Below are positions 1 through 8,906 of a stretch of DNA of 64,000 bases, piece by piece. The DNA comes from Flavobacterium sp. JAD_PAG50586_2 (GTDB taxonomy: Bacteria > Bacteroidota > Bacteroidia > Flavobacteriales > Flavobacteriaceae). The stretch spans positions 3,162,001 to 3,226,000 of the forward strand of contig CP096136.1 in NCBI GenBank assembly GCA_023213215.1, written 5' to 3'. Position 1 is the stretch's first letter. Each line of letters opens with the position of its first letter. A model generated the notes under the pieces. It saw nothing but the letters and a program-made list of their open reading frames with translations. It did no database searches and was not told the origin of the DNA. Position numbers and translations under genes: made by a program.

Positions 1-231
1 TTTCATATTAGTCCAATTTTATGTTCTATGTCTTTTAAGCTTGCTTACTTTTCCTTGTTTCTGTCAGTATCGGTATTTTTACCAATCAGTCCTAAAGATA
101 GGCAAATTCAATTTACCAATGAATATGGTTAAAGGTTGAGTTTGTTTCCCCGTTTTAAAAGTTTACTTTTGAATATAATGGAAGACCCAAAGTATAAATT
201 GGTCTTTGATAAAAAAATAATCGTTTAAGAA
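1..231 (+). other. Window edge; possible 3' end of an unidentified upstream gene
   Basis: One forward frame is open from base 1 to a stop at 130-132 and reads as a hydrophobic tail. The same frame is open again to a stop at 226-228, ending VFDKKIIV, three bases before the next ATG. This could be the C-terminus of an upstream membrane protein in the antiporter operon, perhaps with an error in it. I recognise no family and no start is visible, so no function is assigned. Confidence 0.25.
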
Positions 232-1406
232 ATGACTACAGCTATAATTATTTCGCTTTGTATATTATTGCTTTTTGCCTATGTTTTTGATCTGTCTTCC
301 GCAAAAACTAAAATTCCATCAGTCATTCTACTGTTGGCTTTGGGATATGCTGTTAAACAGGCATCTGTTTATTTTAGCATAACCATTCCAAACCTAATTC
401 CGCTTTTACCCATTTTAGGAACTATTGGATTGATATTGATTGTGCTCGAAGGTTCATTGGAATTAGAACTAAATCGTTCCAAGTTACCAATGATAGGTAA
501 ATCTTCTGTAATTGCTCTCATTCCGATGATTGTAGGTAGTCTTGGTTTGGCATTTGCATTTCAGTATTATGGCAATGTAAGCTTTAAGATCGGATTGGCC
601 AATGCCATTCCGTTAGCCATTATCAGTAGTGCAATTGCAATCCCAAGTGCCAAAAACTTACTCTCTAAAAACAAGGAATTCATTACTTATGAAAGCAGTT
701 TGTCCGATATTTTCGGAGTGCTTTTTTTAATTTCATTACCCTGAATGATTCTATCGGCTCTAAGTCGGTTGGCTTTTTTATTCTTGAATTAGTAGTGATG
801 TTGATTATTTCCCTTTTGGCAACCTTGTCACTGGCTTTCTTCCTTGATAAAATAAAGCATACTATAAAGTTCTTGCCCATTATTTTAATGATTATCTTAA
901 TTTATGCTATCTCAAAAGAATATCATTTACCCGCCTTACTGTTTATATTGCTGTTTGGTTTGTTTTTAGGTAATATCGACGAATTGAAAAATTATAAGTT
1001 AGTACAAAAGATCCATTTAGTAAATTTTAATCGCGAAGTCTTTAAATTTAAGGAGTTAACTACAGAAATAGCTTTCCTGATCCGGGCTTTGTTTTTTATG
1101 CTGTTTGGATATCTGATAGAAACGGCAGAACTATTTAATTCTGATACTATTATTTGGGCAATTGCTATAACTATTGGTATTTTTGTATTGCGCTTTATAT
1201 TCTTAAAACTTTTCAAATTTAAGACGAGCCCTTTGCTGTTTATTGCTCCCAGAGGTTTGATCACCATACTATTGTTTTTTAGTATACCGGCAAGTCAAAC
1301 CATAGCCTTGGCCAATAAATCACTTATAATCCAGGTAATAATCTTAACAGCATTTGTAATGATGTTGGGTTTAATGAAACATAAAAAACATGAAACAGGA
1401 GAATAA
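232..1406 (+). CDS. Cation:proton antiporter (CPA family), reading frame broken
   Basis: An integral membrane Na+/H+ (or K+/H+) exchanger-type protein. Two open frames, 232-744 and the frame that is open through 795-1406, together give about 391 aa, a normal length for a 12-TM exchanger. The first ends in a stop at 742-744. Slipping back one base inside the T7 run at 722-728 restores a continuous hydrophobic protein reading FFNFITLNDSIG across the join. The gene overlaps nhaA by 17 bases, so the two probably form one ion-homeostasis operon. The break sits on a T_TTT_TTA heptamer in the zero frame, but similar one-base losses occur throughout the window, so a sequence error (T7 for T8) is the simplest reading. 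The ion is inferred only from the family and from nhaA next door. Confidence 0.7.
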
Positions 1407-2565
1407 AGGTATTAAGCTGTCAGAGCTGTTTACAGGCTTTATCGAAAGTGAAAAATCAGGCGGATTGCTATTGATCCTTTGTACAGTAGTTTCATTAGTC
1501 ATAGCTAATTCGGTATTGGGAGAAGGGTATCATCATTTTTGGCTTACCCAATTTTCAGGTCAGAGCCTCGAATACTGGATAAATGACGGACTAATGACGA
1601 TTTTCTTTTTACTGATTGGTTTAGAATTGGAAAGGGAAATCTATAAAGGGGAACTATCCAACATAAAGGATGCTATGCTGCCCATTTTTGGAGCGATAGG
1701 AGGAATGGTGATTCCGGCATTGATTTTTATACTGTATAATTATGGAACCACTACGCAATCGGGAGCCGGAATTCCGATGGCGACAGACATTGCATTTGCT
1801 TTAGGGATTTTGTCGTTATTGGGAAGCAGAGTGCCCACATCATTAAAGATATTTTTGACTGCGTTGGCTGTTATGGATGACTTAGGGGCGATTTTAGTCA
1901 TTGCCATATTTTATACTAAAACGATACTTTGGTCTAATTTATTGATAGCTTTAGGCGTATATGCCGTGTTGATACTATTGGGCAGGCTCAAAGTAAATAA
2001 CCTGATTCCGTATATAATTGGAGGTGTGGTCATGTGGTATTTTATGCTGCACTCAGGCGTTCATGCTACCATTACCGGAGTTTTACTGGCATTTGCCATT
2101 CCGTTTGGAAAAGGTGGAAAGAAATCGACTTCCTATGTTTTACAGCATTTTTTGCATAAGCCTGTTGCCTTTATTATCCTGCCTATTTTTGCACTGGCCA
2201 ATACAGCAATTGTCTTAAGTTCTGATATCGGTGCCACGCTTACCCAAAATTATAGCCTGGGAATTGCCTTAGGTTTAATCATCGGGAAGCCCTTAGGGAT
2301 TTTTGCCCTGACTTTCTTTGCGGTTAAAGTAGGAATATGTCAACTGCCGGGTGATATAAACTGGAAATCAATTTTAGGAGTTGGGTTCCTGGGAGGCATC
2401 GGTTTTACCATGTCTATTTTTATAACCTTATTGGCTTTTGACAGCGAAACCATTATCAATAATGCCAAGTTTGTAATCTTGATTTCATCCTTGATAGCCG
2501 GCGTTTTAGGATTCCTGTTTTTAAAATTTTCTTTGGGTGAAAATGCGGATGAAGTTGAGGAATAA
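1390..2565 (+). CDS. nhaA: Na+/H+ antiporter NhaA
   Basis: Inner-membrane Na+/H+ antiporter that exports Na+ in exchange for protons. The product is 391 aa, close to the 388 aa of the E. coli protein. It has the family's hallmark TM segment with the paired aspartates (VMDDLGAI, about residues 162-169), which bind Na+ in characterised NhaA, and the preceding TDIAFALG stretch. The ATG lies inside the end of the upstream antiporter gene, so translation may be coupled. The C-terminus is acidic (ENADEVEE). The frame is intact. Two secondary cation antiporters side by side suggest a sodium or pH homeostasis operon. Confidence 0.93.
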   Translation: MKQENKGIKLSELFTGFIESEKSGGLLLILCTVVSLVIANSVLGEGYHHFWLTQFSGQSLEYWINDGLMTIFFLLIGLELEREIYKGELSNIKDAMLPIFGAIGGMVIPALIFILYNYGTTTQSGAGIPMATDIAFALGILSLLGSRVPTSLKIFLTALAVMDDLGAILVIAIFYTKTILWSNLLIALGVYAVLILLGRLKVNNLIPYIIGGVVMWYFMLHSGVHATITGVLLAFAIPFGKGGKKSTSYVLQHFLHKPVAFIILPIFALANTAIVLSSDIGATLTQNYSLGIALGLIIGKPLGIFALTFFAVKVGICQLPGDINWKSILGVGFLGGIGFTMSIFITLLAFDSETIINNAKFVILISSLIAGVLGFLFLKFSLGENADEVEE

Positions 2566-2702
2566 GGTTTTTAGGATTAATTAAGTTATGGTAAGGGAAA
2601 TAAAACCTGCTATTGCGCGAAACCGCCTTAAGTTTACAATTATTAAATTTATGCATTAATCAGAAAGAACAAAAGAGAGGAGTAAGGTTCTCGATAACCG
2701 CT

Positions 2703-2720
2703 GTTAGCAGTAGTGTTTTA
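2703..2720 (+). repeat. Left inverted repeat of an ankyrin-gene module
   Basis: GTTAGCAGTAGTGTTTTA matches the reverse complement of 3613-3630 at 16 of 18 positions. The two copies closely bracket the ankyrin lipoprotein gene, and this one touches its stop codon. Confidence 0.55.
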
Positions 2721-3574
2721 TTTTTTCTCCATTGCCTTTAAATAATTCAAAATTTCTTCTTTTGAGTTTCTTAAATCTGATCTGTCTACAAATCCAGTGT
2801 ATTTATCTGTAAAATCTTCGTATTGAAATTTTTTTGAATTTAATGCTTCACTTAAACCATATATTTTCATTGTCTTTGGATTTATTTGGCCAACTACATA
2901 AACTTTTTCTGGAATGGATATTTTCTTTTCGATAACAAAATATTTTAGCGCTTTAAGGGAATTACCATGTAAACATCTTGAAATAACGCCTTCGCACACA
3001 CCTGAAGCGGAATCTTCAATACAAGCATTAATATCTGCGCCACTATCGACAAGAAACTTAACTGTTTCTAGACATTCATGCCTCTTATGACTGAATTTTG
3101 AAATTGCAGCTAATAAAGGAATACTGTATAAATCAGAAAGAATATTTCTATTTTCGGAAACGATTTTTTTATTAATGTCAGCTTTAAATTTCACTAACGT
3201 TTGTATGTAAAATAAATCGCAATTTTCTTGATATTGAATTGCATTCATAAAAGGAGTAGAGTCTTTTGATTCTCCCAGAAGTACATTTGGATTTGCGCCA
3301 GATTTCAATAATTCAACAAAAGCTTTTTCTTTTTATTTACGATTGATAACGTAAGTAACGTTTGTTGATATTTAGGGTCTTTAAAATCAATTTGCAATTT
3401 ATTTAGTTTTATCAATTCTCGTATTTTTGCATCGTCATCATCACTGACAGCTTTGGCTAAATCCCAAATTTCGGTATTCTCAAAGTTTGTAAACCTATAT
3501 CCTGGCATTTCAAATTCTGATGCGCATGATGTTAATGATAAGCTAAGAATAAATAGCAAAAGGATTTTTTTCAT
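2718..3574 (-). CDS. Ankyrin-repeat lipoprotein, reading frame broken
   Basis: Probable exported lipoprotein. The N-terminal part (ends at 3305) has a signal peptide with lipobox LTSC and the start of an ankyrin fold. The second part (2718-3308) carries ankyrin-like pieces such as SGANPN and DSGADINA. They join if one base is restored in the T5 run at 3324-3328 (plus strand), giving KKKAFVELLKSGANPN, a typical ankyrin helix. The joined product is about 285 aa. Ankyrin repeats bind proteins; the partner is unknown. The gene stands alone, transcribed away from the HTH gene, and is bracketed by inverted repeats at 2703-2720 and 3613-3630, which suggests an accessory, possibly mobile, unit. Confidence 0.65.
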
Positions 3575-3612
3575 ATAGATTTATTATTACGTCTAGATTT
3601 ATTGTTACGTCC

Positions 3613-3630
3613 TGAAACATTACTGCTAAC
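3613..3630 (-). repeat. Right inverted repeat of the ankyrin-gene module
   Basis: TGAAACATTACTGCTAAC is the inverted partner of 2703-2720 with two mismatches. It lies 39 bp upstream of the lipoprotein start codon, so the module spans roughly 2703-3630. Confidence 0.55.
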
Positions 3631-3728
3631 TTATTCATACCCGCTACACTCATAGAGCATACATCCCAAATCTAAGAAAAATCCTTTTAATAACCTTTTC
3701 CGTATTCGCTAAAATTACCTTTTGGCAA

Positions 3729-3737
3729 TATTTTTGC
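3729..3737 (+). promoter_or_regulatory. Bacteroidetes -7 promoter element
   Basis: TATTTTTGC fits TAnnTTTG(C). It precedes the iteron block and the HTH gene start at 3828. No clear -33 TTG lies at the usual distance. Confidence 0.5.
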
Positions 3738-3750
3738 AGTAAAAAGCTCT

Positions 3751-3810
3751 GTCGCATAATAACGTGTCGCAAAAAATACTGTGACAGAAAAAAATGTGAC
3801 ACAAGTGGAA
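3751..3810 (+). repeat. Four 15-bp iterons upstream of a HTH gene
   Basis: Units start at 3751, 3766, 3781 and 3796, exactly 15 bp apart, and begin GTCGCA, GTCGCA, GTGACA, GTGACA. They lie between the -7 box and the ATG at 3828, so they would be transcribed as leader. They could be an operator for the encoded HTH protein or sites acting in the mRNA. Confidence 0.6.
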
Positions 3811-3827
3811 ACCTAAAAAGTCAGATT

Positions 3828-4366
3828 ATGAAAAGAATTAAAAAAGGCACCGTTAGAGCTATGTTAGGCCTTACTCAGGAGCAAATCGCCGGTCTATTAA
3901 AAGTATCCCGAAGCCTTTGGTCGCACTATGAAGGGTTGAGGAGAAATTTACCTCAAGGTGCAGGGACTCGGATAGGAGAAATGATTACCTACATGCTAAC
4001 GCCTGAAGCCAAAGCTTTAAAAAGCTTATCCAAACCTGAATATCTGGACAACAGAACAACATTGATAATTGAAAAGCGGCTGGTGGAAAACGATTACCAG
4101 TTGCAGGTTATAGTGCGAAAAATAGCAAGCGAGCAGGAAAAATTTGAAAATTATTCGAAAGCGGTCCAACTAATGGACTTTTTGAATTCACCGGAAGAAG
4201 TTAAAAAAGCCAGAAGTTTGCCAGCCTTAAATGCAATAACAGTGGATGTAATTGATAACTACCTAGAAAGTAAATCAAAGTTGCGTTTGTTGCTAATTGA
4301 TCAGAACTCCTGCAAAAGGAAAAAATAATACTAGAAAGGGCATTACAGGAAGAGGGAAGTAAATAA
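3828..4366 (+). CDS. Helix-turn-helix DNA-binding protein, frame broken near 3' end
   Basis: Cytoplasmic protein with an N-terminal XRE-like HTH (about residues 8-40: LTQEQIAGLLKVSRSLWSHY), probably a transcriptional regulator. The rest is a charged helical region that may dimerise. As it stands the frame stops at 4328 after LLIDQNSCKRKK. Restoring one G at 4304 gives LLIDQELLQKEKIILERALQ and a stop at 4364-4366, for a product of 179 aa whose tail continues the helix naturally. The leader carries four 15-bp iterons, so autoregulation is plausible. The gene converges on the membrane protein gene at 4404, with a terminator hairpin between them. Targets are unknown. Confidence 0.7.
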
Positions 4367-4370
4367 AAAA

Positions 4371-4395
4371 ACCGCCCTGCTTTTAACGGGACGGT
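4371..4395 (-). terminator. Rho-independent terminator between convergent genes
   Basis: A hairpin pairs ACCGCCC with GGGACGGT. On the minus strand the hairpin is followed by seven T, so it should end transcription of the gene at 4404-5041. Confidence 0.6.
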
Positions 4396-4403
4396 CTATA
4401 TAT

Positions 4404-5041
4404 TTACAAATCAATTTTCTTTAATTCCTTGTAATTCGAATTCAGCTTTCGCATCAGGATACCATATAATAATTTGTAGAATACCCAAAAGGCTCCAAGG
4501 ATTACTATAAAGGTCAATAGGATTACGCCAAGCGTTATACATAAGGTATAGTAGCTGTCTTCGTGGGCAATCTTATCTTTGAGCAGTGCCATTTTGGGAT
4601 TAAAATTGAACTGGATCAGAAAACCGGCAATAAGACTGACTACAATCATCCCCAGATTATACCAAACATAATACTGCACCGTTTTCCTGGTTTTTAGGAT
4701 GTCGTGCATCAATTGCTTTGTGGATGCGGTGGTCGAAATCTTGACGTAATTTTTATAAAAGGTATAGATAAAATACAAAATCACTGCATAGTTGATAAAA
4801 TTCAATACCTTAAAATAGATGATTGTATTTTCGGCATGCATTTTCCGCATATAGTCATCGGTGTTCCAAACCACGCTGATAAGTGTCCAGACGGAAACCT
4901 CAATGATACTGATGATCAAAATCCATTTTACAATCGACGATGATTTGGTATGCAGCATTTTATATATATCGGTCTCCGAAACCTGTTCGAAGGAATGGCT
5001 GTCTTTTTGCCAGGCTTTTTTAGTAAATCCAACTCTTCCAT
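4404..5041 (-). CDS. Four-TM membrane protein, likely partner of the ECF sigma factor; frame broken
   Basis: Four hydrophobic helices are visible (starting near IVKWILIISIIE, VLNFINYAVILY, WYNLGMIVVSL and LGVILLTFIVIL). The N-terminus is recovered by restoring one base in the T6 run at 5016-5021 (plus strand), giving MEELDLLKKAWQKDSHSFEQ from an ATG at 5041. The gene starts 13 bases after the sigma factor stop, so the two are co-transcribed. A soluble N-terminal segment before the membrane helices would suit an anti-sigma-like role, but I see no known anti-sigma motif, so that role is inferred from position. The product is about 212 aa. Confidence 0.6.
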
Positions 5042-5054
5042 AATCCTTAGGGAT

Positions 5055-5540
5055 TTAATATTTTTTTAATTTTCCTTTAATTCTGTTCATTTTCACGCGG
5101 GCATTTACCTCGCTGATTCCCAATGTTACTGATATTTCTGTATAATCTTTGTCTTCCAGGTACAAAAACACAAGGGCTTTTTCAATGTCATTCAACTGTT
5201 GTACGGCCTGGTACATTAATTTGATTTGCTCTTCCTCCTCAAAATTGTAGTCTTCCTGCGAAAGGAAATGCTTTTGTCCTTCGTAAGAAGTTGTAGCTAC
5301 GTTTCGGGTGCTTTTTCTGTAAAGGGTAATGGCGGTGTTTAGTGCCACACGATAAGCCCAGGTGGAGAATTTAGATTCGCCTCTAAATTTTGGGAAGGCC
5401 TTCCAAAGCTGAATGGTTACTTCCTGAAACAAATCCTTGTGCGCATCTTCATCATTGGTATACAGCCTACATATCTTGTGGATAATGTTCTGGTTGTCCT
5501 TTAATTGCTTTACAAATATTTGTTCCAAGTTGTCACTCAT
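5055..5540 (-). CDS. ECF-type RNA polymerase sigma factor
   Basis: A 161-aa sigma-70 family protein with region 2 (DLFQEVTIQLWKAFPKFRG followed by FSTWAYRVALN) and region 4 (a helix-turn-helix in YTEISVTLGISEVNARVKMN). There is no region 1 or 3, as in extracytoplasmic-function sigma factors. It would direct core RNA polymerase to a specific regulon. It heads a two-gene operon with the membrane protein at 4404-5041, as in sigma/anti-sigma pairs. The upstream 170 bases are shared with the divergent S1-domain gene. Confidence 0.85.
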   Translation of the reverse strand: MSDNLEQIFVKQLKDNQNIIHKICRLYTNDEDAHKDLFQEVTIQLWKAFPKFRGESKFSTWAYRVALNTAITLYRKSTRNVATTSYEGQKHFLSQEDYNFEEEEQIKLMYQAVQQLNDIEKALVFLYLEDKDYTEISVTLGISEVNARVKMNRIKGKLKKY

Positions 5541-5678
5541 AGCCGAGTTAGTATAGAAAGCGTTGGTTTTGTTACACCAACAAAACTACGTATTTTTTTA
5601 ATTGACTAACAAGGCACGAATTAAATCACTTAAAATTAAAAATCTGCAAACTGCCAACTGCTACTGCCTACTAATTCC

Positions 5679-5687
5679 TATCTTTGC
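5679..5687 (+). promoter_or_regulatory. Bacteroidetes -7 promoter element for the S1-domain gene
   Basis: TATCTTTGC is a full match to TAnnTTTGC, 23 bases before the ATG at 5711. No good -33 TTG is visible. Confidence 0.55.
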
Positions 5688-5710
5688 AGTCAAAATTACA
5701 CGATTGCAAG

Positions 5711-6541
5711 ATGGAAATAGGACATTACAATACACTCAAAATAGACAGGGAAACCAAAGTCGGGCTTTTTCTAACCGATGGAAAGGACGATGTTTTACTC
5801 CCTGTGAAATATGTTCCGAAGGAATATAATATAGGAGACGATTTGATTGTTTTTGTTTACCTTGACCATGAAGAGCGGCCTGTAGCCACTACATTAGAGC
5901 CTTATATACTAATGGATGAGTTTGGATTACTTCGCGTAAATTACGTCAATAATTTTGGGGCTTTCCTCGATTGGGGTTTGGAAAAGGATCTGTTCGTTCC
6001 GTTTAAGGAACAGGCACGCCCAATGGAAAAAGGGAAACGTTATTTGGTTTTTGCCTTTATGGATGAAAAAACGAATAGGCTGATGGCATCCAGTAAAACC
6101 AATCAGTTTTTGAAGAATGATGAATTGACTGTGGCCGTAGGTGATGAAGTAGACTTGATAATTTCGCACATCACCGAGTTGGGAATCAATGTAATTATCA
6201 ACGACATCCACAAAGGTTTGCTATACAAAGACCAGGTTTATGAAGATATAAGGACGGGAGACCGAATGACAGGCTACATTAAAGCGATTCGCCCTGATAA
6301 TAAGATTGATGTTACGCTGCATAAATTTGGCTACCGCAATGTAGAACCAAATGCGGAGAAAATCCTTGACGAGTTAAGAGCCAGCAGAGGTTTCCTTAGA
6401 TTGAATGACGATAGCAATCCAGAAGACATCAAAACGGTGCTGAAAATGAGTAAAAAAACTTTCAAAAAAGCCATCGGAGCACTTTACAAAGACAAGCTTA
6501 TCGAAATTAAGGAGGACGGAATTTATCTGGTAAAGGAATAA
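5711..6541 (+). CDS. CvfB-like S1-domain RNA-binding protein
   Basis: A cytoplasmic protein of 276 aa resembling the CvfB/YitL family: S1-like OB-fold domains in series (for example LRVNYVNNFGAFLDWGL, about 80-96) followed by a C-terminal winged-helix segment (MSKKTFKKAIGALYKDKLIE). Family members bind RNA and influence gene expression. I chose the ATG at 5711 (MEIGHYNTLKIDRE) because it follows a good -7 box and starts the first domain. The stop abuts the stop of the convergent serine hydrolase gene with no base between. The target is unknown. Confidence 0.8.
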   Translation: MEIGHYNTLKIDRETKVGLFLTDGKDDVLLPVKYVPKEYNIGDDLIVFVYLDHEERPVATTLEPYILMDEFGLLRVNYVNNFGAFLDWGLEKDLFVPFKEQARPMEKGKRYLVFAFMDEKTNRLMASSKTNQFLKNDELTVAVGDEVDLIISHITELGINVIINDIHKGLLYKDQVYEDIRTGDRMTGYIKAIRPDNKIDVTLHKFGYRNVEPNAEKILDELRASRGFLRLNDDSNPEDIKTVLKMSKKTFKKAIGALYKDKLIEIKEDGIYLVKE

Positions 6542-7834
6542 TTACTGCGCCCGTTTTTCCAAATCCTGGAGTTCCTGTTCGGTCGGAACTGGAGTTTCAA
6601 TTTCTGTTTTCTTTTTGTAGAATAAGCTGCTTACCATACTCAAAGCAGAGTAGGGTCTGTTGGAGTATTTATTTCCCAAACAAATAACGGTTACGGTATC
6701 TTTTCTGACTGGTATAAACGAAGTGTTATTTCCATGCCACCATCCGTTATGATAAATCATTTTTTCTCCCGTTGGCGGTAAGAATCGCATTCGCATTCCC
6801 AAACCGTAATCCTTTATAGGTTTAGCCAATTTACCGGCGCTGTATCCAAAATAGGCTTGCTGTAATAAATTCTGGTCGATAAAATCAGGAGAATAACAGC
6901 CCATGTCAAACTTAACCAAATCCCTTGGTGTGGAATAAATATTTTTATCGCCATATAGATTATCAAACTGATCCCATGGAAATATGTTGTTGCCGCGATA
7001 CGATTTCGATGCCGTTTCCCTATCTGTATCGTAATTAAAAACATAACTATTCTTCATGCCCAACGGTTTAAAAACCAGTTCCTGCATAGCCCGACGGTAA
7101 TTCAGTCCGGTAGCCTTTTCAATAATCAGGGCCAGGATTATATAATTGGTATTGCAATAATCAAAATGCGTATCATTTGGCGTGACCAATCTGAATTTGT
7201 TCTGCACCAATAAATTATAAACATCAGTATTAGTCAATATTTTTTTCCTGTCCCATCTTTTTTTCATCAGTCCCGGAAAGTTGGAATAGTGCTGCAGTCC
7301 ACTTCTGTGATTCAATAAAGTCCTAATCGTAGTATTTGGATAGGGGAATTTAGGAAGCCAGTCGGTAACTTTCTGATCCAGCATGATGTTGTCATGCTGC
7401 ACCAATCTTAGAATAGCGGTGCAGGTCAAAACCTTACTTACAGATGCAAGGTGTATAGGCGTTTTTGCGTCAATTTTCTGTCCTGTCTTTACGTTAGCAT
7501 ATCCTTGATAATCCTCATAGAGCACGCGGCCGTTTTTGACTACAATGAAACTACCACTGTAAAAAGGGGATTTAATGTTTTTGTTATAAAAGGAATCAAT
7601 ATAATGTCTTTTGGCTGCGATGTAGGCTTCAGAAACCTTTCCCATTTTTATAGGAAATGCTGAGCTTACATGTAGACTATCGTCTTTATTTGCCTGATTA
7701 GATGTAACAGAATCCACCTCGGCTTTTGGACCGGTAAAAAAAAGGTTGTCAATAAAAGAAAAGTAAGCAGGGTAATCTTCATAATCAGTGTAAAGTTTAC
7801 AATAATACCGATATTCGTTCAAAATTAATCCCAA
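6542..7834 (-). CDS. Beta-lactamase-family serine hydrolase
   Basis: A penicillin-binding / class C beta-lactamase-like hydrolase. The SxxK nucleophile motif is SVSK (within HLASVSKVLTCTAIL), the YxN motif is in DYCNTNYIIL, and HNGWWHG near the C-terminus is the usual third motif region. Such proteins are usually exported esterases or peptidases acting on cell-wall or D-amino-acid substrates; the substrate cannot be read from the sequence. The first 20 residues (from a TTG at 7834) do not look like a good signal peptide, so the true N-terminus may be further upstream or disturbed. The gene is otherwise intact and abuts the S1 gene stop to stop. Confidence 0.78.
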   Translation of the reverse strand: MGLILNEYRYYCKLYTDYEDYPAYFSFIDNLFFTGPKAEVDSVTSNQANKDDSLHVSSAFPIKMGKVSEAYIAAKRHYIDSFYNKNIKSPFYSGSFIVVKNGRVLYEDYQGYANVKTGQKIDAKTPIHLASVSKVLTCTAILRLVQHDNIMLDQKVTDWLPKFPYPNTTIRTLLNHRSGLQHYSNFPGLMKKRWDRKKILTNTDVYNLLVQNKFRLVTPNDTHFDYCNTNYIILALIIEKATGLNYRRAMQELVFKPLGMKNSYVFNYDTDRETASKSYRGNNIFPWDQFDNLYGDKNIYSTPRDLVKFDMGCYSPDFIDQNLLQQAYFGYSAGKLAKPIKDYGLGMRMRFLPPTGEKMIYHNGWWHGNNTSFIPVRKDTVTVICLGNKYSNRPYSALSMVSSLFYKKKTEIETPVPTEQELQDLEKRAQ

Positions 7835-7871
7835 CGGTTTCTAAAAGTTATACACGACTTATTAAAAAAAT

Positions 7872-7904
7872 AAACCTGACAAGTTTTTAAAACAAGCCAG
7901 GTTT
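7872..7904 (-). terminator. Terminator of tonB with REP-like arms
   Basis: AAACCTG and CAGGTTT arms enclose a partly paired stem. On the minus strand the hairpin is followed by a T-rich run (ATTTTTTT). The arms resemble the CCTGACAGG palindromes found later in the window. Confidence 0.6.
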
Positions 7905-7932
7905 AGGGCAAAAATGCAAACAGAATTAATAA

Positions 7933-8748
7933 TTAAAGCGCAACTTTTATCGGAAGTACATACAGTGTTCTCATCTTTTGATTGTCCTTAAAGCCTGGCG
8001 ACCATTTTACCTTGGATGCCTTTAACACCTTAATAGCTTCTTTTTCAAGATTTTTATCTGTACTTCTTAATGCTTTGATGTCGGTCATGGAACCGTCTCT
8101 TTCAATTACGAATGACATTAGGACACTGATAGAACTCAAATTGTCATCCACTTCAGGTTTGTCAATATTATAAATGATGTATTGATAGAATTTTGAAATC
8201 CCACCAGGATATTCCGGAAGCCTGTCCAGTTCGTTAGGAGATTTTGGACTATTATCAATAACAGCTGCTGATATAACGGGTCCCCTTGGACTTCCGCCTT
8301 CGGTTGGAGTATCAATGGCCGGGCCTGTAGTTCCGGTGTCCGGACCAGTTACAGTTGGAACTAAAGGTGTTTCATTCTTTGGAACCTCTACATCATCAGG
8401 AGTTGTGGAGGCTTCATACCTTTTGTTTTTATTCTCCGTGGCAGCTGCAGCAGTACTTTCTTTAGTTTCAGCTTTCGGTCTTAAAGGCTCTTTCTTTGGT
8501 TGTAGAGTAACAGGGATAATTGTTGGTCTTATTACAGTAGGCTCTTTTGGAATTAGGGTTTTATTCCCAAAAGAAGAAAATAAGAACCAGCCAGCAAACA
8601 ATAATACGATCAAGGTAATACCACTAAGGAATGCAAATAAAGTGGTTCGGGAGTTTTCCTGACGCAATTGGTAAGCGCCATAAGCTTTGTTTTTGTTCTC
8701 AAAAACTAGATCGGTCCAGCTTTTTTCATAGATACTAACGTTTGACAT
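7933..8748 (-). CDS. TonB-like energy transducer
   Basis: A 271-aa inner-membrane protein of the flavobacterial TonB type. A cytoplasmic start (WTDLVFENKNKAYGAYQLRQ) precedes one TM helix (about 35-57), a Pro/Thr/Glu-rich periplasmic spacer, and a TonB C-terminal domain with the PEYPGGISKFYQYI and SFVIERDGSMTDIKALRS blocks. It would pass proton-motive energy from ExbB/ExbD to outer-membrane TonB-dependent receptors; no exbB/exbD lies here. The gene follows the sigma factor at 8907-9457 on the same strand, with its own upstream gap of about 160 bases and a terminator. Confidence 0.85.
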   Translation of the reverse strand: MSNVSIYEKSWTDLVFENKNKAYGAYQLRQENSRTTLFAFLSGITLIVLLFAGWFLFSSFGNKTLIPKEPTVIRPTIIPVTLQPKKEPLRPKAETKESTAAAATENKNKRYEASTTPDDVEVPKNETPLVPTVTGPDTGTTGPAIDTPTEGGSPRGPVISAAVIDNSPKSPNELDRLPEYPGGISKFYQYIIYNIDKPEVDDNLSSISVLMSFVIERDGSMTDIKALRSTDKNLEKEAIKVLKASKVKWSPGFKDNQKMRTLYVLPIKVAL

Positions 8749-8906
8749 GATTAAATGGTTTTAAGTTAAGTATCGATGTTACATAAGCCTTGGTTTTAAT
8801 ATATAACGCCAGAAATTATAAAATAGTATTCGATTTGTTAATTATTTTAAAAATAATTCAACAAAGCTATAAAACACTAAGTATTTAAACGGATTTTAAC
8901 AAAAGC

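Noticed and set aside
2703..3630. Integron attC sites around the ankyrin gene
   Set aside because: The repeat GTTAGCA does not fit the GTTRRRY core, and the copies are inverted rather than direct. Kept only as inverted repeats.
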